From Paraplanobispora siamensis (GTDB lineage: Bacteria; Actinomycetota; Actinomycetes; Streptosporangiales; Streptosporangiaceae), in NCBI RefSeq assembly GCF_016863175.1, contig NZ_BOOJ01000076.1, forward strand, positions 1 to 64,000: a stretch of 64,000 nt of DNA. The letters run 5' to 3'. This document shows positions 1 to 14,249 of this stretch, in pieces (the stretch's first letter is position 1; each line of letters starts with the position of its first letter). A model generated the notes under the pieces. It saw only the letters and a program-made list of their open reading frames with translations. It ran no database searches and was not told the DNA's origin. The position numbers and the translations under genes were made by a program.

Positions 1-2814
1 GCCGCGCGACCGGCCGCCGAACCGGCCGGGACCGGCGGGATCGGCGGGACCGCGGAACCGGCGGAGACCGCCGGGGCCGCGGCACGGCAAGGGGCCGGAT
101 CCGGGACGCGGCCGCAGAGCGGGCCCGCGGCGGAGACGCCGGTGGACGAGGAGGAGCTCGGCCGATACCCGCGGCGCGTACCGGTCCCCGTGCTCAGGCC
201 CGCCGCCGAACGCTGCAAGGCGACCGGCGTGCGGCTGGGCCACGGGACGCGGGTCGTCGTCGGGATGGACGCCGGCGGCGTCGGCAAGGCGCTGGCCGGG
301 CGGCTGGCGAAGCTCGGCTGCGAGGTGCTGGCCCTCGATCCATCCGGCAGCGCGCAGGAGGTGGACGCGCGCGCCGGCGCCTGGCTGGCCGAGGGCGCGG
401 TGCACGGCGTCTACTGGCTGCCCGCCCTCGACGAGGAGGTGCCGCCGGAGGAGATGGACGCGGCGGGCTGGCGGGAGGCGCTGCGCCGCCGGGTGAAGAA
501 CCTGTACAGCCTCACCCGCCGCCTGTACGGCCAGGAGCCGTTCCTGGTCGCCGCGACCAGGCTCGGCGGATACCACGGCTACGACGAGACCGGGGCGCTG
601 AACCGGCTGGGCGGCGCCGTGACGGGCTTCACCAAGGCCTACGCCCGCGAGCTGCCCGGCACCCTGGTGAAGGCGGTCGACTTCCCCGCAGGCCGTAAGA
701 CGGCGGTCGTCGCCGACGCCCTGATCGAGGAGACGCTGCGCGACCCCGGATGCGTCGAGGTCGGCCACACCGACGGCCTGCGCTGGACGGTCGGCCTGGC
801 CGAGCGCCCGTTCGGCGCGGGAACGGAGGGCACCGGAACGGACGGCACGGGAACGGACGGCACGAGGGCGGGTGACACCAGAACAGGCGGCACGGAAACG
901 GGCGGGCTCTCGCTCGGGTCCGGCACCGTCTTCCTGGTCACCGGGGCGGCAGGCGGCATCGTGTCGGCCATCGTCGCCGACCTGGCCGCGGCCTCCGGCG
1001 GGGTGTTCCACCTGCTCGACCTGATCCACGAGCCGGACCCGGCCGACCCCGAGCTGCGGCGCTACGTCACCGACCGCGAAGGGCTCAAGGCCGATCTGGT
1101 GGTGCAGATCAAGCAGTGCGGCGAGCGTCCCACCCCGGTGCTCATCGAACGCCAGCTGGCCCACTACGAGCGGCTGCACGCCGCGCTGGAGGCCGTCGAG
1201 GCCGTCCGGCGGGCGGGCGGCACGCCGTACTACCACCAGGTGGACCTCACCGACCCGGACGCGGTCGCCCGCGTCATGGACGAGGTGCGCAAGACCAGCG
1301 GGCACGTGGACGTGCTGCTGCACGCGGCGGGCCTGGAGATCAGCCACTCTCTGGCCGACAAGCGGCCCGAGGAGTTCGACCTGGTCTTCGACGTCAAGAG
1401 CGACGGCTGGTTCAACGTGCTGCACGCCGCCGGCGACATGCCGATCGGCGCGGCCGTGGTGTTCAGCTCGGTGGCCGGCCGGTTCGGCAACGCCGGGCAG
1501 ACCGACTACAGCGCGGCCAACGACCTGCTGTGCAAGATGGCCGCCGGCATGCGCCGCACCCGGCCGGGCACCCGGGCCGTGGCGATCGACTGGACCGCCT
1601 GGGGCGGCATCGGCATGGCCACCCGCGGATCGATCCCCAAGGTCATGGAGATGGCCGGGATCGAGATGCTGACCCCACGGGTCGGCGTGCCCTGGATCCG
1701 GCGCGAGCTGACCGCCTCCGGCGAGAGCGGCGAGGTCGTCGTCGCCGGGGCGCTGGGCGTGCTCGGGGCGGAACGGGACGAGACCGGCGGTCTCGACCCG
1801 GCCCTCGGAGCGACGGGCGAATCCGGGCCGGAGACCCGGCCCGGGACCGGCGCCGGCTCCACGGCGGGTCCCGTGACAGGCTCTGCGGCGGGCCCCATGG
1901 TGAGCGCGGTCGAGTCCTACGGGGTGCACACGGGCCTGACCGTGCGCATCGCGCTCGACCCCGCGCGGCAGCCGTTCCTGAACGACCACCGCATCGACGG
2001 CGTCGCCGTACTGCCCGGCGTCATGGGCGTGGAGGCCTTCGCCGAGGCGGCCCGGCTGGCCGCCCCGGGGTGGCGGGTCGCGGCCGTGGAGGACGTCGAC
2101 TTCCCGGCCCCGGTGAAGTTCTACCGCGACGAGCCGCGCACGCTGACCGTCCGGGCCGTGGTCGGCCGGGACGGGGACGACCTGCTGGCCCGGTGCGCGC
2201 TGGAGGCCGAACGGCTGCTGCCCGGCTCCGCCGAGCCGCAGCGCACCGTCCACTTCACCGGCGCGGTACGGCTGACGCGGTCCGCACCGCAGCGGCGGCG
2301 GCTCGCCGGGCCGCGGGAGCCCGCCGCCGTGATGCCCGCCGCCGAGGTGTACCGGCTGTTCTTCCACGGCCCGGCATATCGGGTGGTCGCCTCGGCCTGG
2401 GGCCACGACACCGGCGCGGCGGCCCGGATGGCTCCGGACCTGCCCCCCGCGCTGGAGCCGCCCGGCCTGACCACCATCACCCCGCCGCGACTGGTCGAGC
2501 TGTGCCTGCAGGCCGCGGCCCTGGCGGAGGCGGCCGACCGCGGGCACCTGGCCCTGCCGGCGCACGTGGACCGGATCACGCTGTATGGCGAGGAGGGCGA
2601 GGAGGGCGAGAACGCCGGCGACGGCAAGGACGACCGGACGGCGCAGGCGGTCCCCGCCGGCGGCGGACGGTACGACTGCGCGGTCCTCGACGCCGGCGGC
2701 CGCGTACTGGTCGAGGTCCAGGGCTACCGCGGCACCCCGCTCCCCGGCGGGCTGCCCGCGGACGTCCTGGAGTCGCTGGCCCCGCTGGGCACCCCCGGCG
2801 GCGGAACCCGCTGA
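1..2814 (+). CDS. PfaA-like type I polyketide / secondary-lipid synthase, C-terminal part (KR-DH), 5' truncated
   Basis: The reading frame is open from base 1, so the gene begins upstream of the window. The first codons are an Ala/Pro/Gly-rich linker, as found after carrier domains. A ketoreductase follows: TGAAGGI at codons 314-320, paired Ser 489/490 and Tyr503 in a YSAAN motif, so it looks active. A Thr/Gly-rich low-complexity linker lies near codons 273-300. From about codon 630 there is a hot-dog dehydratase with HxxxGxxxxP at His663 and an HGPAY motif near codon 789. The order KR then DH at the C terminus is that of PfaA-type PUFA and secondary-lipid synthases, not of ordinary modular PKS; I infer KS-AT-ACP upstream. 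The product is unknown. It lies 40 bp before the carboxylase and is probably co-transcribed with it and the PPTase. Confidence 0.85.
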   Translation, partial: AARPAAEPAGTGGIGGTAEPAETAGAAARQGAGSGTRPQSGPAAETPVDEEELGRYPRRVPVPVLRPAAERCKATGVRLGHGTRVVVGMDAGGVGKALAGRLAKLGCEVLALDPSGSAQEVDARAGAWLAEGAVHGVYWLPALDEEVPPEEMDAAGWREALRRRVKNLYSLTRRLYGQEPFLVAATRLGGYHGYDETGALNRLGGAVTGFTKAYARELPGTLVKAVDFPAGRKTAVVADALIEETLRDPGCVEVGHTDGLRWTVGLAERPFGAGTEGTGTDGTGTDGTRAGDTRTGGTETGGLSLGSGTVFLVTGAAGGIVSAIVADLAAASGGVFHLLDLIHEPDPADPELRRYVTDREGLKADLVVQIKQCGERPTPVLIERQLAHYERLHAALEAVEAVRRAGGTPYYHQVDLTDPDAVARVMDEVRKTSGHVDVLLHAAGLEISHSLADKRPEEFDLVFDVKSDGWFNVLHAAGDMPIGAAVVFSSVAGRFGNAGQTDYSAANDLLCKMAAGMRRTRPGTRAVAIDWTAWGGIGMATRGSIPKVMEMAGIEMLTPRVGVPWIRRELTASGESGEVVVAGALGVLGAERDETGGLDPALGATGESGPETRPGTGAGSTAGPVTGSAAGPMVSAVESYGVHTGLTVRIALDPARQPFLNDHRIDGVAVLPGVMGVEAFAEAARLAAPGWRVAAVEDVDFPAPVKFYRDEPRTLTVRAVVGRDGDDLLARCALEAERLLPGSAEPQRTVHFTGAVRLTRSAPQRRRLAGPREPAAVMPAAEVYRLFFHGPAYRVVASAWGHDTGAAARMAPDLPPALEPPGLTTITPPRLVELCLQAAALAEAADRGHLALPAHVDRITLYGEEGEEGENAGDGKDDRTAQAVPAGGGRYDCAVLDAGGRVLVEVQGYRGTPLPGGLPADVLESLAPLGTPGGGTR

Positions 2815-2854
2815 TCGTCCCCGCCGACCGTCCCTGAGGAAGGGGAAGGCAGAC

Positions 2855-8347
<5,493 letters not shown>

Positions 8348-8368
8348 CGGGACTGCGATGGGGATGAG

Positions 8369-9214
8369 GTGAGCGGGGGGATGAGGTGGCTGGCGCGCGG
8401 CGAGGCGGACCTGCCGGCCGGCGACCGGTGGCTGTCGCGGGCGGAGGCCGGGCGGGCGGCCTCGATGCGCTTCGCCAAACGGCGCACCGAGTTCCTGGTG
8501 GCCCGGTGGACGGCCAAGGAGGCGATGCGGTTGCTCCTCGGCCCTACCGGCCCCGCGGAGCCGCATGAACTGGAGGTCCGTCACCACCCCTCCGGCGCGC
8601 CGGAGGCCTGCCGGGGCGGGCGGCCGCTGCCGGTCGGGATCTCACTGAGCGACCGGGCCGGGTGGGCGGTGTGCCTGCTCGGCCTGGAGCCCGGCGCCGT
8701 CGGCTGTGATCTGGAGCTGGTGGAGCCGCGCAGCGCCGCCTTCGTCGCCGACTACTTCACCCCGGCCGAACGGCGGGTCATCGGGTCCGACCCGCTCCTG
8801 GCCAACCTGCTGTGGTCGGCCAAGGAGAGCGCGCTGAAGGTGCTGCGGACCGGCCTGCGCCGGGACACCCGATCGGTCGAGGTGGTCCTGGCCGACGGTC
8901 GGGAGGGCGGGTGGAGCCCGCTGACGGTGCGCGTACTGGACGAGGACGCGGCGGCGGGCTCCTCCAGCGACAGCGGCGCAGGGACCGGGCGGGCGGCCGG
9001 GGATGGGCGGATGGCCGCGCGCGGGCAGGTGGCCGCGGATGGGGGAGCGGCCACGGGCGGGCGGGTGCTGCACGGGTGGTGGCGCAGGTTCGGCGGCTTC
9101 CTGCTGACGGTGGCGGCGGACCGGCCGGTGCCCGCGCCGCTGTCGCTGGAGGAGCCCGCGGCCCTGGCCTCGGCCGTCCCGTCGCACACCTGGCCGGCCC
9201 GCCCTCTCGGCTGA
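8369..9214 (+). CDS. 4'-phosphopantetheinyl transferase (Sfp type)
   Basis: This enzyme transfers phosphopantetheine from CoA to a conserved Ser of carrier domains. The two family signatures are intact: VGCDLELVEPR (magnesium site) and WSAKESALKVL. At 281 residues it is slightly longer than usual, because of a Gly/Ala-rich, low-complexity insertion before the C terminus. The start could be GTG at 8369 or ATG at 8381; both have only weak ribosome-binding sequence. It begins 21 bp after the carboxylase and is read in the same direction, so it very probably activates the ACPs of the upstream synthase. Confidence 0.88.
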   Translation: MSGGMRWLARGEADLPAGDRWLSRAEAGRAASMRFAKRRTEFLVARWTAKEAMRLLLGPTGPAEPHELEVRHHPSGAPEACRGGRPLPVGISLSDRAGWAVCLLGLEPGAVGCDLELVEPRSAAFVADYFTPAERRVIGSDPLLANLLWSAKESALKVLRTGLRRDTRSVEVVLADGREGGWSPLTVRVLDEDAAAGSSSDSGAGTGRAAGDGRMAARGQVAADGGAATGGRVLHGWWRRFGGFLLTVAADRPVPAPLSLEEPAALASAVPSHTWPARPLG

Positions 9215-9281
9215 AGGACGGTGCCGGGGCCGTGTTCCGTCCCGCCTTCCGGACGGCTCCCCGATGATTTAGGGTGCGGCG

Positions 9282-10214
9282 ATGAGCGTAGTCGACTGGT
9301 TGTTCGATTCCGATCCAGCCATCCGCTGGCAGGTGCTGCGCGATCTCACGGGCGCCCCGCCCGACGAGGTCGCCGCCGAGCGGGAGCGGGTGGAGCACGA
9401 GGGCTGGGGCGCTCGTCTGCTGGCGCTCCAGGGGCCCGACGGGCTGTGGGACGGCGGCGCCTGCTTCCCGGCGTCCTACACCGGCGGCGAGCCCGGGCAG
9501 CCCTGGACGGCGACGATGCACACCCTGCAGACCCTGCAGATCCTCGGGCTCGACCCGGCCTCCAAGGCGGCGCGGCGCGCGATCCCGCCGGTCGCCGAGC
9601 ACGGGCGATGGGAGCACGCCGGCCAGCCGTACTTCGACGGCGAGGTCGAACCGTGCATCAACGGCAGGACGATCGAGACCGGCGCCTACTTCGGGGTGGA
9701 CGTCTCGGCGATCGTCGATCGCGTCCTGGGCGAGCGGCTCGCCGACGGCGGGTGGAACTGCGAGGCCGAGAACGGATCCGTGCGCTCCTCGTTCGACACG
9801 ACGATCAACGTGCTGGAGGGGCTGCTCGAGTTCGAGCACGCGACCGGCGGATCCGCCGCGGTGCGCGAGGCGCGCCGCGGCGGGGAGGAGTACCTGCTCG
9901 AACGCGGCCTGTTCCGTCGCAGGAGCACCGGCGAGGTCGCCGACGCGGCGTTCCTCGACTTCGCCTTCCCGTACTACTGGCACTACGACGTGCTGCGCGC
10001 GCTCGACTACTTCAGGCGGTCGGGGGCCGCCCCGGATCCCCGGATGACCGAGGCGGTGGAGGTCGTCGGCTCGAAGCGGCGGCCCGACGGACGCTGGCTG
10101 CTCGACCGCGTCCATCCGGGCCGCGTCCACTTCGCCTTCGAGGACGGCGTGGGCGAGCCGAGCCGCTGGAACACCCTGCGAGCCCTGCGCGTCCTCGACT
10201 GGTTCGGCGGCTGA
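9282..10214 (+). CDS. Squalene-cyclase-like alpha/alpha-toroid protein of unknown function
   Basis: This is a 310-residue protein of repeated helical segments with aromatic/glycine turns such as DGGWNCE and DGRWLLD, typical of the prenyltransferase/squalene-cyclase toroid fold. I do not see the DxDD motif of true cyclases, so enzymatic cyclisation is doubtful. A TAGGGT -10 hexamer (9270-9275) ends 6 nt before the ATG and there is no ribosome-binding site, so the mRNA is probably leaderless and transcribed separately from the upstream cassette. Function cannot be given from sequence alone. Confidence 0.7.
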   Translation: MSVVDWLFDSDPAIRWQVLRDLTGAPPDEVAAERERVEHEGWGARLLALQGPDGLWDGGACFPASYTGGEPGQPWTATMHTLQTLQILGLDPASKAARRAIPPVAEHGRWEHAGQPYFDGEVEPCINGRTIETGAYFGVDVSAIVDRVLGERLADGGWNCEAENGSVRSSFDTTINVLEGLLEFEHATGGSAAVREARRGGEEYLLERGLFRRRSTGEVADAAFLDFAFPYYWHYDVLRALDYFRRSGAAPDPRMTEAVEVVGSKRRPDGRWLLDRVHPGRVHFAFEDGVGEPSRWNTLRALRVLDWFGG

Positions 10215-10235
10215 CCGCACGGGGTTCCTGCGGTC
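10213..10235. terminator. Hairpin between convergent genes
   Basis: GACCGCA and TGCGGTC form a 7-bp perfect stem around a 9-nt loop. It begins at the stop codon of the toroid gene and lies between it and the convergent aminoglycoside phosphotransferase gene. No U tract follows. Confidence 0.45.
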
Positions 10236-10262
10236 GATCCGGCCGGTGAGACGGCGGGCGCC

Positions 10263-11072
10263 CTACGCCAGGTCCCACAGCAGGCGGTAGTAGGCGATGC
10301 GCCCGTGATCGGGTTCGACGCCGTAGGCCTCGTAGACCACGCCGTCGTAGCCGGGGCCGTAGTTCCACTCCGTGCTCCACGCCGCGACCGCCAGGTCGGC
10401 CCACCGGTCGGCCACGCCGAGCGAGCCCAGGTCGACGTGCGCGGCGAAGCGGCCGTCGTCGTGCAGCAGGGTGTTGGGGGCGCAGGTGTCGCCGTGGCAG
10501 ACGACCAGGCGGTCGATCGCGGGAGGCGCGCCCAGGCGCGCCCGGGCCTCGGCGAGATCCAGGTGCCGGTGCTCGGGGGACCAGCCGGCCGGGCCCTCGC
10601 CGGCGGCGATGCGCTCGTCGGCCCGGGCGAGCCGCCGCTCGACGCTCCAGTCGAAGGGGCACCGGTCGACCGGCAGAGCGTCGTGCAGCAGCCGCAGCCC
10701 GCGCCCGATCGCGGCCGACGCGGTGACCGGGTCGGCGCTCCACCGGGGGTCCACCGCCGAACGCCCGGGAACCGCCTCGGTGACCAGCCACGCCCCCTCG
10801 GCGTCCGCACCGTGCTCCAGGACCCGGGGCACGGGAACCCACCGCCGCGCCCATGCCAGCCGTACGGCCTCACCGGCCAGATCGATCTCAGGGGTGCCCG
10901 CGGCGACCCACTTGGCGTATCTGACGCCGCCCGTCCCGTCCAGCCGGAAGGTCAGCCCGCCCAGCTCGTTGCACCAGACCGGGGTGACGGCGTCGTCACC
11001 GGCGAGCGCGGCGATGACATCCGGCACGGCCACGGGGCCGTCGGGGAGCTCAGGAGCGAGAGGACGGCTCAT
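10263..11072 (-). CDS. Aminoglycoside 3'-phosphotransferase family protein
   Basis: This 269-residue kinase-fold protein has the APH catalytic loop HGDTCAPNTLL and the metal-binding segment VDLGSLGVADRWADLA. Those patterns are characteristic of APH(3') enzymes, which phosphorylate kanamycin- or neomycin-like drugs on the 3' hydroxyl with ATP. The N-terminal lobe includes the expected RYAKW-type lysine segment. It stands alone: the gene on its 3' side is convergent, and upstream lies a 353-bp intergenic region. Actinomycete chromosomes carry many such genes, and which aminoglycoside it accepts, if any, cannot be told. Confidence 0.85.
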   Translation of the reverse strand: MSRPLAPELPDGPVAVPDVIAALAGDDAVTPVWCNELGGLTFRLDGTGGVRYAKWVAAGTPEIDLAGEAVRLAWARRWVPVPRVLEHGADAEGAWLVTEAVPGRSAVDPRWSADPVTASAAIGRGLRLLHDALPVDRCPFDWSVERRLARADERIAAGEGPAGWSPEHRHLDLAEARARLGAPPAIDRLVVCHGDTCAPNTLLHDDGRFAAHVDLGSLGVADRWADLAVAAWSTEWNYGPGYDGVVYEAYGVEPDHGRIAYYRLLWDLA

Positions 11073-11425
11073 AGGAGCGATCTTCCCGACGGCGGGCCGC
11101 CGCCGGCAACCGGTTCAGCTCCGGCTCCATGACATAAGCGGTGAAGAAGGATTCCAGAAAACCGATTCGGGAATCCCCCCTCGAAAGAACCGGCCGCCCT
11201 GTCCCGCCGGAGGGAAAATGCGCATATCCGTGATGACCTGCGGCGACGACTCATCCGGGATGCGGATCTTTCTACCCGGTATTTGAATTCTTCCCCTTGT
11301 CGTATATCCGGTTCAACGGGCCCGCATGGCATCGGCCGGCGGACCCCTACGCTGGCCGATAACGCTTTTCTGGTCGAGGCCGTCCTCCACCCGAATTGTC
11401 GCGCACCCGAGAATCGGAGGAATCA
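11073..11425. other. Intergenic region between divergent genes
   Basis: No gene seen. A small hairpin (GGATTCC 11149-11155 with GGAATCC 11170-11176) lies near the phosphotransferase side. A TACGCT -10-like hexamer at 11349-11354 would serve the roadblock gene with a leader of about 70 nt. The stretch is less GC-rich than its neighbours. Confidence 0.4.
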
Positions 11426-11797
11426 ATGACCAGCATGGAGGTCTCCCTCAAGGAGATGATGACGATCGACGGCGCTCTCGGCGCGGCGGTCGTGGACTAC
11501 AACAGCGGAATGGCGCTGGGCACGCTCGGCGGCTCCAAGGACCTGGACCTCCAGGTCGCGGCGGCCGGCAACACCGAGGTCGTCAAGGCCAAGCTCCGCA
11601 CCATGGAGGCCCTTGGTCTCAAGGAGGCCATCGAGGACATCCTCATCACCCTAACCAGCCAATACCATGTGATCCGGCCGATCGCCGGCCGCGGCGGCAA
11701 GGGGCTGTTCCTGTATCTCGCGCTCGACCGCAACCGGGCCAACCTGGCGATGGCGCGGCACACTCTGCGCGGAATCGAGGAGAAACTCGAGGTCTGA
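11426..11797 (+). CDS. Roadblock/LC7-like protein
   Basis: This 123-residue protein has a roadblock/LC7-type profile: an N-terminal helix (VSLKEMMTIDG), strands with AAVVDYNSGM, a long helix and a C-terminal segment ending RANLAMARHTLRGIEEKL. In actinomycetes and myxobacteria such proteins act as small GTPase regulators or scaffolds. Here no partner GTPase or sensor kinase lies next to it, so it is an orphan copy. The ATG is chosen because CGGAGG lies 5 nt upstream; a TTG 30 bp earlier is less likely. A strong terminator follows at 11915. Confidence 0.75.
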   Translation: MTSMEVSLKEMMTIDGALGAAVVDYNSGMALGTLGGSKDLDLQVAAAGNTEVVKAKLRTMEALGLKEAIEDILITLTSQYHVIRPIAGRGGKGLFLYLALDRNRANLAMARHTLRGIEEKLEV

Positions 11798-11914
11798 GCC
11801 GCCGGTGCGGCTTGTGCCCGGCCCGGTGCAAGCCGCGCCGACATCGGGAATGCGGATTCCCATTCGGATGGGGGCCGGCCGGTGTCATTCCATCGGCACC
11901 GTTTTTCGAGAATC

Positions 11915-11948
11915 CTCTTACCGGAAAAATGTTTCCGGTAAGAGTTTT
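11915..11948 (+). terminator. Intrinsic terminator with U tract
   Basis: CTCTTACCGGAAA (11915-11927) and TTTCCGGTAAGAG (11932-11944) form a perfect 13-bp stem with an AATG loop, followed by TTTT. This is an unusually textbook rho-independent terminator for such GC-rich DNA and would end the roadblock transcript. Confidence 0.8.
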
Positions 11949-12010
11949 ATGGTAGAGATGGTCAGTCGTCGCTACCCTCGGCCGGATCAGCTGGCCCGAA
12001 GAGAGGTCTT

Positions 12011-12361
12011 ATGACCCCGCCCGGCTCCGGTGAGTCCGCCTCCACCTGGACGTTCCTGACCCACCATGCCAGGGTGCTGCTGGAGATCGCCCGTGATCCG
12101 TACGTGCGCCTGCGCGACATCGCCACCCGGATCGGCATCACCGAGCGCGCTGTGCAGGGCATCGTCTCCGACCTGCACCAGGAGGGCTATCTGAGCCGCG
12201 GCAAGATCGGCCGGCGCAACCACTACACCCTCAACCCCGAGCGCGGCTTCCGCTATCCGACCGAGGCCGACCTGCCCGTCCGGCTGCTCATCGACATCTT
12301 CACCCAGCGCGACCTGCCCGGCGACGACGCCCTCGCCGGATCCGTCACAATGCCTGAGTGA
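12011..12361 (+). CDS. Winged-helix transcriptional regulator (MarR/ArsR-like)
   Basis: This is a 116-residue single-domain protein. Residues from about 15 to 75 form a winged helix: the HTH includes VRLRDIATRIGITERAVQGIVSDL, and the wing is GYLSRGKIGRRNHYTLN. There is no ligand domain. AGAGAGG precedes the ATG. Its stop overlaps the start of corA by 4 nt (GTGA), so the two are translationally coupled, and the protein may regulate the magnesium transporter operon. Confidence 0.8.
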   Translation: MTPPGSGESASTWTFLTHHARVLLEIARDPYVRLRDIATRIGITERAVQGIVSDLHQEGYLSRGKIGRRNHYTLNPERGFRYPTEADLPVRLLIDIFTQRDLPGDDALAGSVTMPE

Positions 12362-13350
12362 TTGTGGACAAGGCGATCTACTGCAACGGCGTACGGGAGA
12401 CCATCACCGGCGACATCGGCGACGCCTTCGGCGCGGCCCGCGCCAGAGGCGAGTGCTTCCTGTGGATCGGCCTGCACGATCCCACCCGGGAGGAGTTCGA
12501 CCTGATCACCGAAGAGGTCAGGCTGCACCCGCTGGCGATTGAGGACGCCATCCACGCCCACCAGCGGCCCAAGCTCGAACGCTACGACGACACCCTGTTC
12601 GTGGTGCTCAAGCCGCTGCGGTACGTGGAGGAGAGCTCCGACATCGAGGTCGGCGAGATCAACCTGTTCCTCGGCGGCGACTTCGTCATCAGTGTCCGTC
12701 ACGGCCAGGCCAACCCGCTGAACGGGGTGCGCCGGCGCGTCGAATCCGACCCCGACCTGCTGGCCGCCGGTCCCGCCGGGGTGCTGTACGCGATCTGCGA
12801 TCAGGTCGTCGACACCTACTCCCGCATCTCCCACGAGGTCGAGGCCGACCTCATCGCGCTGGAGCGGCGTGTCTTCAGCGGCGAGGACGCCGATGTCATC
12901 GAGGACATCTACTCCCTCAAGCGTGAGGTGCTGGAGTTCCGCGCCGCCCAGGACCCGTTGGTGCCGGTCCTGGAGGCGATCGTCAAGGGCCGGGTGGAGC
13001 TGGGCGGCGTGACCCGGGAGCAGTTCCGCGACGTGCTGGACCACCTGCTGCGGGTGGACTCCGCGGTCGACGAGCACAACGAGCTGCTGACCAGTGCCCT
13101 GAGCGCGCACCTGGCGCTGGTCGGCCGTGAGCAGAGCGCCGCGGCCATGCAGCAGAACGCCGACATGCGCAAGATCTCCTCATGGGCCGCCCTCATCGCC
13201 GTCCCCACCATGATCGCCGGGATCTACGGCATGAACTTCGACTACATGCCGGAGCTGCACTGGCTGCTGGGCTATCCCCTCAGTCTGTGCGTCATGGTCG
13301 TCGCCGTCATCGTCGTCTACCGGATGCTGCGCAGGAGCGGGTGGCTGTGA
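12358..13350 (+). CDS. corA: CorA-family magnesium/divalent cation transporter
   Basis: This 330-residue protein has a long acidic and helical cytoplasmic domain followed by two C-terminal membrane segments. The family's pore signature is seen as IAGIYGMNFDYMPEL (GMN) at the end of the first membrane helix, near residue 290. CorA proteins form pentameric channels for Mg2+ or Co2+ in the cytoplasmic membrane. The GTG start lies inside the end of the winged-helix gene, and its stop overlaps the start of a tiny membrane peptide gene, giving a three-gene coupled unit. Confidence 0.93.
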   Translation: MIVDKAIYCNGVRETITGDIGDAFGAARARGECFLWIGLHDPTREEFDLITEEVRLHPLAIEDAIHAHQRPKLERYDDTLFVVLKPLRYVEESSDIEVGEINLFLGGDFVISVRHGQANPLNGVRRRVESDPDLLAAGPAGVLYAICDQVVDTYSRISHEVEADLIALERRVFSGEDADVIEDIYSLKREVLEFRAAQDPLVPVLEAIVKGRVELGGVTREQFRDVLDHLLRVDSAVDEHNELLTSALSAHLALVGREQSAAAMQQNADMRKISSWAALIAVPTMIAGIYGMNFDYMPELHWLLGYPLSLCVMVVAVIVVYRMLRRSGWL

Positions 13351-13478
13351 AGACTCCGGAACCCCCGCCCCGCGGCTTCTCCTGGAGCAGGCTCCTGCTG
13401 GCCGCGGTCGTCGCCTGGATCGTCGTGCTGACCGTTCTCATCCTGCTCGACCCCCGGGCCGCCGGCCCCGCGCCGTGA
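13347..13478 (+). CDS. 43-residue single-span membrane peptide coupled to corA
   Basis: The GTG start shares 4 nt with the corA stop (GTGA overlap). The peptide has a short Pro-rich cytoplasmic N terminus (KTPEPPPRGFSWSR), one hydrophobic helix (LLLAAVVAWIVVLTVLILL) and a short Pro/Ala tail. The coupling and the clear membrane helix argue that it is real. It could be a CorA-associated small subunit; that is inference, as I recognise no family. Confidence 0.6.
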   Translation: MKTPEPPPRGFSWSRLLLAAVVAWIVVLTVLILLDPRAAGPAP

Positions 13479-13539
13479 TCCGGCCGCGGCCGGGGGGCGT
13501 TCGCCCAGGTGGCCGCCTGAGCCGCCGCCGGGAGCGTGG

Positions 13540-14106
13540 TCAGGCCGGGGTCAGCTTGACGGTGTCCCCGGGCCGGTGGTGCAGCCTCAGCGCCACGGGC
13601 TGCTCCAGCACCCCGAGAATCTGCCGCGGGCTCTCCGCGTAGCGGAGCCGCGCGGGCCCGGGTCCGCTGCCCGTGATGCGGAACTTGAAGATCGCTGGGT
13701 CTGCGGAGTCCGGGCCGACGGCCCTGTGCACCACCTGGATCTTCACCGCCCTGTCGGGGTCGGGCGGAGCCCACACACCCAGCGTGGACAGCGCCGACCT
13801 GAGCCGGCGGCCCGAATGGCGCAGGTGGACGCGGTCCCCGTACACCAGGGCGCCGCCCCGGGCCTCGGCCAGCAGCGGATGCGCGCTCATCTCCACCGGG
13901 TCCATGGGGTCCCACGGGTCCCCGAAGGCGTAGTCGGCGTATCGCGCCCGCCTCACCCGCGTCTCGGACGCGCCGTACAGGGTGACCGTGAGGACGGGGA
14001 CCCCCGAACGCCGGGTCCATCCGGCGGACGCGGCCTGCAGCCCGGCCTCCAGGAGGCGTATGCAGTCCTCCTGGACGGGTGCGGGAAGGGCATCGAACCT
14101 GGGCAC
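13540..14106 (-). CDS. Conserved-looking hypothetical protein, 188 aa
   Basis: The start is GTG with AGGAGGGA upstream, a strong ribosome-binding site that separates it from the longer open frame reaching back to 14856. The protein is soluble, rich in Arg, Trp and Asp, with a segment GDPWDPMDPVEMSAHPLLAEA and a later strand-rich part (VKIQVVHRAV, IFKFRITGSG). I do not recognise a family. It follows the F420-type reductase gene in the same direction, 143 bp downstream. Confidence 0.6.
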   Translation of the reverse strand: MPRFDALPAPVQEDCIRLLEAGLQAASAGWTRRSGVPVLTVTLYGASETRVRRARYADYAFGDPWDPMDPVEMSAHPLLAEARGGALVYGDRVHLRHSGRRLRSALSTLGVWAPPDPDRAVKIQVVHRAVGPDSADPAIFKFRITGSGPGPARLRYAESPRQILGVLEQPVALRLHHRPGDTVKLTPA

Positions 14107-14249
14107 GTCCCGCGCTCCCTCCTGCCTTGCGTCGGTACGCACATGGTGAGCGCTCCGGCCGGGCGGGGCAACGGGATTCCCGGGGGTGCCGCAGATCCGG
14201 TGAGGTCCTGCGGCGACTGCCCCGGCGTGCGATCCGGGTCCGCCTCCCG

